Shown here piece after piece: positions 6,985 through 9,086 of a stretch of 9,086 bases of DNA (its first letter is position 1; every line of letters begins with the position of its first letter). Made by a program: the position numbers and the translations under genes. Origin of the DNA: Candidatus Eiseniibacteriota bacterium (GTDB lineage Bacteria > Eisenbacteria > RBG-16-71-46). The stretch is from NCBI GenBank assembly GCA_005893365.1, contig VBPB01000253.1, positions 1 to 9,086 of the forward strand, given 5' to 3'. The notes beneath the pieces are model-generated. The model did no database searches, had not been told where the DNA came from, and was given only the letters and a program-made list of their open reading frames with translations.

Positions 6985-7018
6985 CGCGAGCGCGCGTGGG
7001 CCCGCGCCGGCCGCGGGC
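6972..7018 (+). terminator. Two tandem GC hairpins at the end of msrA
   Basis: The first stem is 9 bp: CGCGCGCTC (6972-6980) with GAGCGCGCG (6988-6996). Its 7-base loop holds the msrA stop codon. The second is 7 bp: GCCCGCG (7000-7006) with CGCGGGC (7012-7018) around a 5-base loop. No U tract follows either stem, so the role may be 3'-end protection or a non-canonical terminator rather than classical intrinsic termination. Confidence 0.35.
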
Positions 7019-7111
7019 GGCGAGGGGGTCGGGGCGGACGGCCCGCGGGCTCGCAGAACCACGGCGGCCCGTGCCCTCATCTGAGGGCCCCGGCTGCGGC
7101 CCGGATCCCAG

Positions 7112-7140
7112 TGGATTCCCGGGCCCGTCTCGGGCATAAT
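7112..7140 (+). promoter_or_regulatory. Candidate sigma-70-like promoter for rpmE
   Basis: TGGATT (7112-7117) and CATAAT (7135-7140) are separated by exactly 17 bases. The -10 box matches TATAAT at five of six positions; the -35 box is weak. Transcription would begin near 7147, leaving a leader of about 108 bases before rpmE. An independent promoter makes sense because rpmE is separated from rho here by 6.3 kb. Confidence 0.45.
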
Positions 7141-7175
7141 GCGTCGCCTTTTCCAATCCAGACCTGCGCGGAGCG

Positions 7176-7228
7176 CTCGGGCTGAAGGAGGGCGCCCTCA
7201 GAGACGGGAGGCGCCGAGAGAGCCCGGG
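7176..7228 (+). promoter_or_regulatory. Structured leader upstream of rpmE
   Basis: An outer stem pairs CTCGGGCT (7176-7183) with AGCCCGGG (7221-7228), 8 bp with one G-U. An inner stem pairs GGCGCC (7191-7196) with GGCGCC (7210-7215) around a 13-base loop. The 12-base palindrome GAGGGCGCCCTC (7188-7199) could form a competing local structure. The element ends 15 bases before the Shine-Dalgarno (GGAGG, 7244-7248). Some ribosomal protein genes are autoregulated through leader RNA; a role here is inference. Confidence 0.35.
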
Positions 7229-7254
7229 GAACGCCGCCGATTCGGAGGTTCACC

Positions 7255-7515
7255 ATGAAAGCCGGTATCCATCCCCAGTACGAGGTCCGCACCTTCCACT
7301 GCTACGGCTGTTCGGCCGAGTGGGACACGCGGACCACGCTCAAGCCCACCTCGAGCGACGGGAAGATCCATCTCGACATCTGCTCCAACTGCCATCCGTT
7401 CTTCACCGGCAAGCAGAAGCTGCTCGACCGGGCCGGCCGCGTGGAGCGCTTCCGCAAGAAGTACGACAAGTCCGACAAGGCGAAGGCCGCCGAGCCCGCG
7501 CCCGCCAACTCCTAG
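7255..7515 (+). CDS. rpmE: 50S ribosomal protein L31, zinc-binding (C+) type
   Basis: L31 is a large-subunit protein that helps bridge the two ribosomal subunits. The 86-residue product begins MKAGIHPQYEV, the classical L31 start, and contains CSNCHPFFTGKQKLLDRAGR with the diagnostic HPFFTGKQ string, followed by VERFRKKY. Four cysteines, at 16, 19, 43 and 46, form two CxxC pairs suitable for a zinc site, which marks the zinc-dependent form. The protein is longer than the roughly 70-residue E. coli L31 because of a Lys/Ala/Pro-rich tail after residue 68. ATG at 7255 follows GGAGG with 6-base spacing. In many genomes rpmE directly follows rho; here a leader with a candidate promoter precedes it and the DUF1385 gene follows 76 bases downstream. 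Confidence 0.97.
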   Translation: MKAGIHPQYEVRTFHCYGCSAEWDTRTTLKPTSSDGKIHLDICSNCHPFFTGKQKLLDRAGRVERFRKKYDKSDKAKAAEPAPANS

Positions 7516-7523
7516 CCACCTGA

Positions 7524-7571
7524 CGACGGCTCCTGGCCCCGGGGTGTACCGGCCCCGGTCGGGAGCCGTTG
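7524..7571 (+). terminator. Strong 15-bp stem-loop between rpmE and the DUF1385 gene
   Basis: Bases 7524-7538 pair with 7557-7571 as 15 uninterrupted pairs, three of them G-U. The core ACGGCTCC (7526-7533) with GGAGCCGT (7562-7569) is perfect. The 18-base loop can itself pair CCGG (7539-7542) with CCGG (7549-7552). No U tract follows. The structure fits a partial terminator or an mRNA processing or stability element that would separate high rpmE expression from the downstream genes. It ends 12 bases before the DUF1385 ribosome binding site. Confidence 0.45.
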
Positions 7572-7591
7572 GCATTTCCGAGCGAGGTCCG

Positions 7592-8527
7592 ATGCCCTTC
7601 CTGCCCGTGGGCGGCCAGGCCGTCATCGAGGGCGTGATGATGCGCTCGCCGTCGCGCGTGGCGGTGGCGGTGCGGCGCCTCGACGGCTCGATCGCCTTCA
7701 TGGAGCGGCCGTTCATCTCGGTGACGCGCCGGTTCAAGGCGCTGGGCCTGCCGGTGGTGCGCGGCGCGGTCTCGCTGTTCGAGACGCTCTCGCTCGGGAT
7801 CACGGCGCTCAACTTCAGCGCCGACGAGCTGACGCGCGCCGAGTCGGGCAAGGCGGCCAAACCCTCGACCGGCATGGCCGCGGCCCAGCTGCTCACGGTC
7901 GGCGTCGGGCTGGCGCTGGGCGTGCTGCTGTTCCTGGTGCTGCCGGCCAGGCTCACCGCGGCGCTGGGGTTCTCGAGCCGCGTGGGCTTCGGGCTCGTGG
8001 ACGGGCTCTTCCGCCTGCTCGCCTTCATGGGCTACCTGCTGCTGATCTCGCAGTGGAAGGAGATGCGCCGCGTGCTGGGCTACCACGGGGCCGAGCACAA
8101 GGCGATCCACGCGATCGAGGCCGGGGTCCCGCTCACGCCCGAGAACGTGCAGAAGTTCTCGCGCTTCCATCCGCGCTGCGGCACCACCTTCCTGTTCTAC
8201 GTGGTGGTGGTGAGCATCGTGGTGTTCTCGGCGATCGGCCGCCCCCACGGCCTGCGCGACCACCTGCTGCGGCTCGCGGCCATGCCGATCATCGCGGGCG
8301 TGGCGTTCGAGTTCATCCGCCTCTCGTCGCGCTACGGCGCGAACCCGGTCGTGCGCGCCTTGAGCTGGCCGGGCCTCCAGTTCCAGCGCCTCACCACCCG
8401 CGAGCCCGACCTCACGATGAACGCGGTCGCGATCGCGGCGCTCGAGAAGGTGCGCGGCGACGAGATCGTGCTGGAGATGGAGCGCGCCGCGGTGCCGGCG
8501 CGGGCGGAAGTGGCGTTCATCCAGTGA
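7592..8527 (+). CDS. DUF1385 family integral membrane protein
   Basis: This is a 311-residue membrane protein of unknown function. The family signatures are clear: GGQAVIEGVMMRSP at residues 7-20, VVRGAVSLFETLSLGITALNFSA in the first third, and YHGAEHKAIHAIEAG at about 164-178, followed by FHPRCGTTFLFYV (192-204). Predicted membrane segments lie at about 99-118, 133-153, 198-215 and 228-243. The conserved His/Glu in HGAEHK and the Arg-Cys-Gly-Thr motif suggest a functional site, but no reaction is known to me. ATG at 7592 with GAGG 4 bases upstream is preferred to the GTG at 7544, which lies within the intergenic stem-loop and adds residues lacking family character. The stop overlaps the prfA start by four bases, so the two are probably translationally coupled. 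This neighbourhood with rpmE and prfA is widely conserved. Confidence 0.93.
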   Translation: MPFLPVGGQAVIEGVMMRSPSRVAVAVRRLDGSIAFMERPFISVTRRFKALGLPVVRGAVSLFETLSLGITALNFSADELTRAESGKAAKPSTGMAAAQLLTVGVGLALGVLLFLVLPARLTAALGFSSRVGFGLVDGLFRLLAFMGYLLLISQWKEMRRVLGYHGAEHKAIHAIEAGVPLTPENVQKFSRFHPRCGTTFLFYVVVVSIVVFSAIGRPHGLRDHLLRLAAMPIIAGVAFEFIRLSSRYGANPVVRALSWPGLQFQRLTTREPDLTMNAVAIAALEKVRGDEIVLEMERAAVPARAEVAFIQ

Positions 8528-9086
8528 GCATCCACGACGCCCTCAAGCGGGTCGAAGACCGGTTCGGCGAGCTGACGGCGCTGCTCGCGCAGCCCGAGGT
8601 GACCAGCGATCCGCGCCGGCTGCGCGACCTCGCCAAGGAGCGCGCCACGCTCGCGGAGACCATGCGCGTGCTGGGCGAGTTCCGCCGCACCGAGTCCACG
8701 ATCGCCGACGACGAGGCGGCGCTGGCCTCGGGCGACGCCGAGCTGGGCGACCTGGCGCGCGCCGAGCTGCCCGAGCTCAAGGAGCGCCGCGACCAGCTCG
8801 GCGAGCAGCTCAAGAAGCTGCTGCTGCCGCGCGATCCCGACGACGACAAGAACGTGATCGTCGAGATCCGCGCCGGCACCGGCGGCGGCGAGGCCTCGCT
8901 GTTCGCCGCCGACCTCCACCGCATGTACACCAGGTACGCCGAGCGCATGGGCTGGAAGCTCGAGGTCTTGAGCTCGAGCCCGTCCGACGTGGGCGGCTTC
9001 AAGGAGATCATCTTCGGGCTCTCCGGCACCGACGTGTACCGCAACATGAAGTTCGAGAGCGGCGTGCACCGCGTGCAGCGCGTGCC
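8524..9086 (+). CDS. prfA: Peptide chain release factor 1 (RF1), N-terminal part, cut by window end
   Basis: RF1 recognises UAA and UAG stop codons and triggers release of the finished protein. The start is GTG at 8524, overlapping the DUF1385 stop in a GTGA arrangement. There is no close Shine-Dalgarno, which fits translational coupling. The visible 187 codons show the helical N-terminal domain, starting SIHDALKRVEDRFGEL, with a Leu/Glu/Lys-rich charged stretch to about residue 105. They then give IVEIRAGTGGGEASLFAADL (about 112-131) and KFESGVHRVQRV at the window edge. The RAGTGGGEA and FESGVHRVQRV strings are the class I release factor core. RF1 rather than RF2 is chosen from the prfA neighbourhood and the lack of an RF2-type early frameshift site. 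The stop-codon recognition loop and the GGQ motif lie beyond the window. Confidence 0.95.
   Translation, partial: MSIHDALKRVEDRFGELTALLAQPEVTSDPRRLRDLAKERATLAETMRVLGEFRRTESTIADDEAALASGDAELGDLARAELPELKERRDQLGEQLKKLLLPRDPDDDKNVIVEIRAGTGGGEASLFAADLHRMYTRYAERMGWKLEVLSSSPSDVGGFKEIIFGLSGTDVYRNMKFESGVHRVQRV

Noticed and set aside
6337..7137. A 266-codon minus-strand open frame opposite msrA
   Set aside because: Its Leu/Gly/Val/Arg-rich translation has no motif and it lies opposite a certain gene.
7544..7591. GTG at 7544 as an earlier start for the DUF1385 protein
   Set aside because: The added 16 residues lack family similarity, the codon lies inside the intergenic stem-loop, and ATG at 7592 has its own GAGG and gives the normal family N-terminus.

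Overview
The window is a high-GC (roughly two-thirds G+C) bacterial chromosome segment, with genes on both strands. Two products carry clear lipoprotein signal peptides, and one is a YcbB-type L,D-transpeptidase. There is also a remnant of an ECF sigma factor of the kind common in Acidobacteriota, Planctomycetota and Gemmatimonadota. Together these suggest a Gram-negative, probably soil or sediment, and poorly cultured lineage. I cannot place the phylum from the sequence alone.

The two ends are core information-processing genes. The left end holds the C-terminal three quarters of the transcription terminator Rho (1-903). Its reading frame breaks at about 500-505, where the RNA-contacting Q-loop is missing. 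The right end holds rpmE (ribosomal protein L31, zinc form), a DUF1385 membrane protein and the start of prfA (release factor 1), all on the + strand. From general knowledge, rho-rpmE-DUF1385-prfA is a recurring order in several phyla. Here about 6.3 kb of accessory sequence lies between rho and rpmE.

The accessory block has three parts. First, a minus-strand trypsin-like serine protease lipoprotein (1264-2313) lies convergent to rho. Second, about 940 bases (2314-3252) have no intact gene but hold at least two gene remnants: a piece of an ECF sigma factor on the minus strand and the broken start of a DUF1801/YdeI-like gene on the + strand. Third, a + strand run contains an L,D-transpeptidase lipoprotein, an intact DUF1801/YdeI-like gene that is a paralogue of the remnant, a small polytopic membrane protein, and methionine sulfoxide reductase A.

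The likely themes are cell-envelope maintenance (peptidoglycan cross-linking, a secreted protease) and stress protection (MsrA), placed inside a translation and transcription locus. Several GC-rich stem-loops sit at gene borders. The strongest is a 15-bp stem between rpmE and the DUF1385 gene, and a structured leader precedes rpmE. I found no CRISPR array, tRNA, rRNA, transposase, integrase or defence system. The most notable observations are the rho frame break, the paralogous remnant flanking the transpeptidase, and the structured rpmE region.
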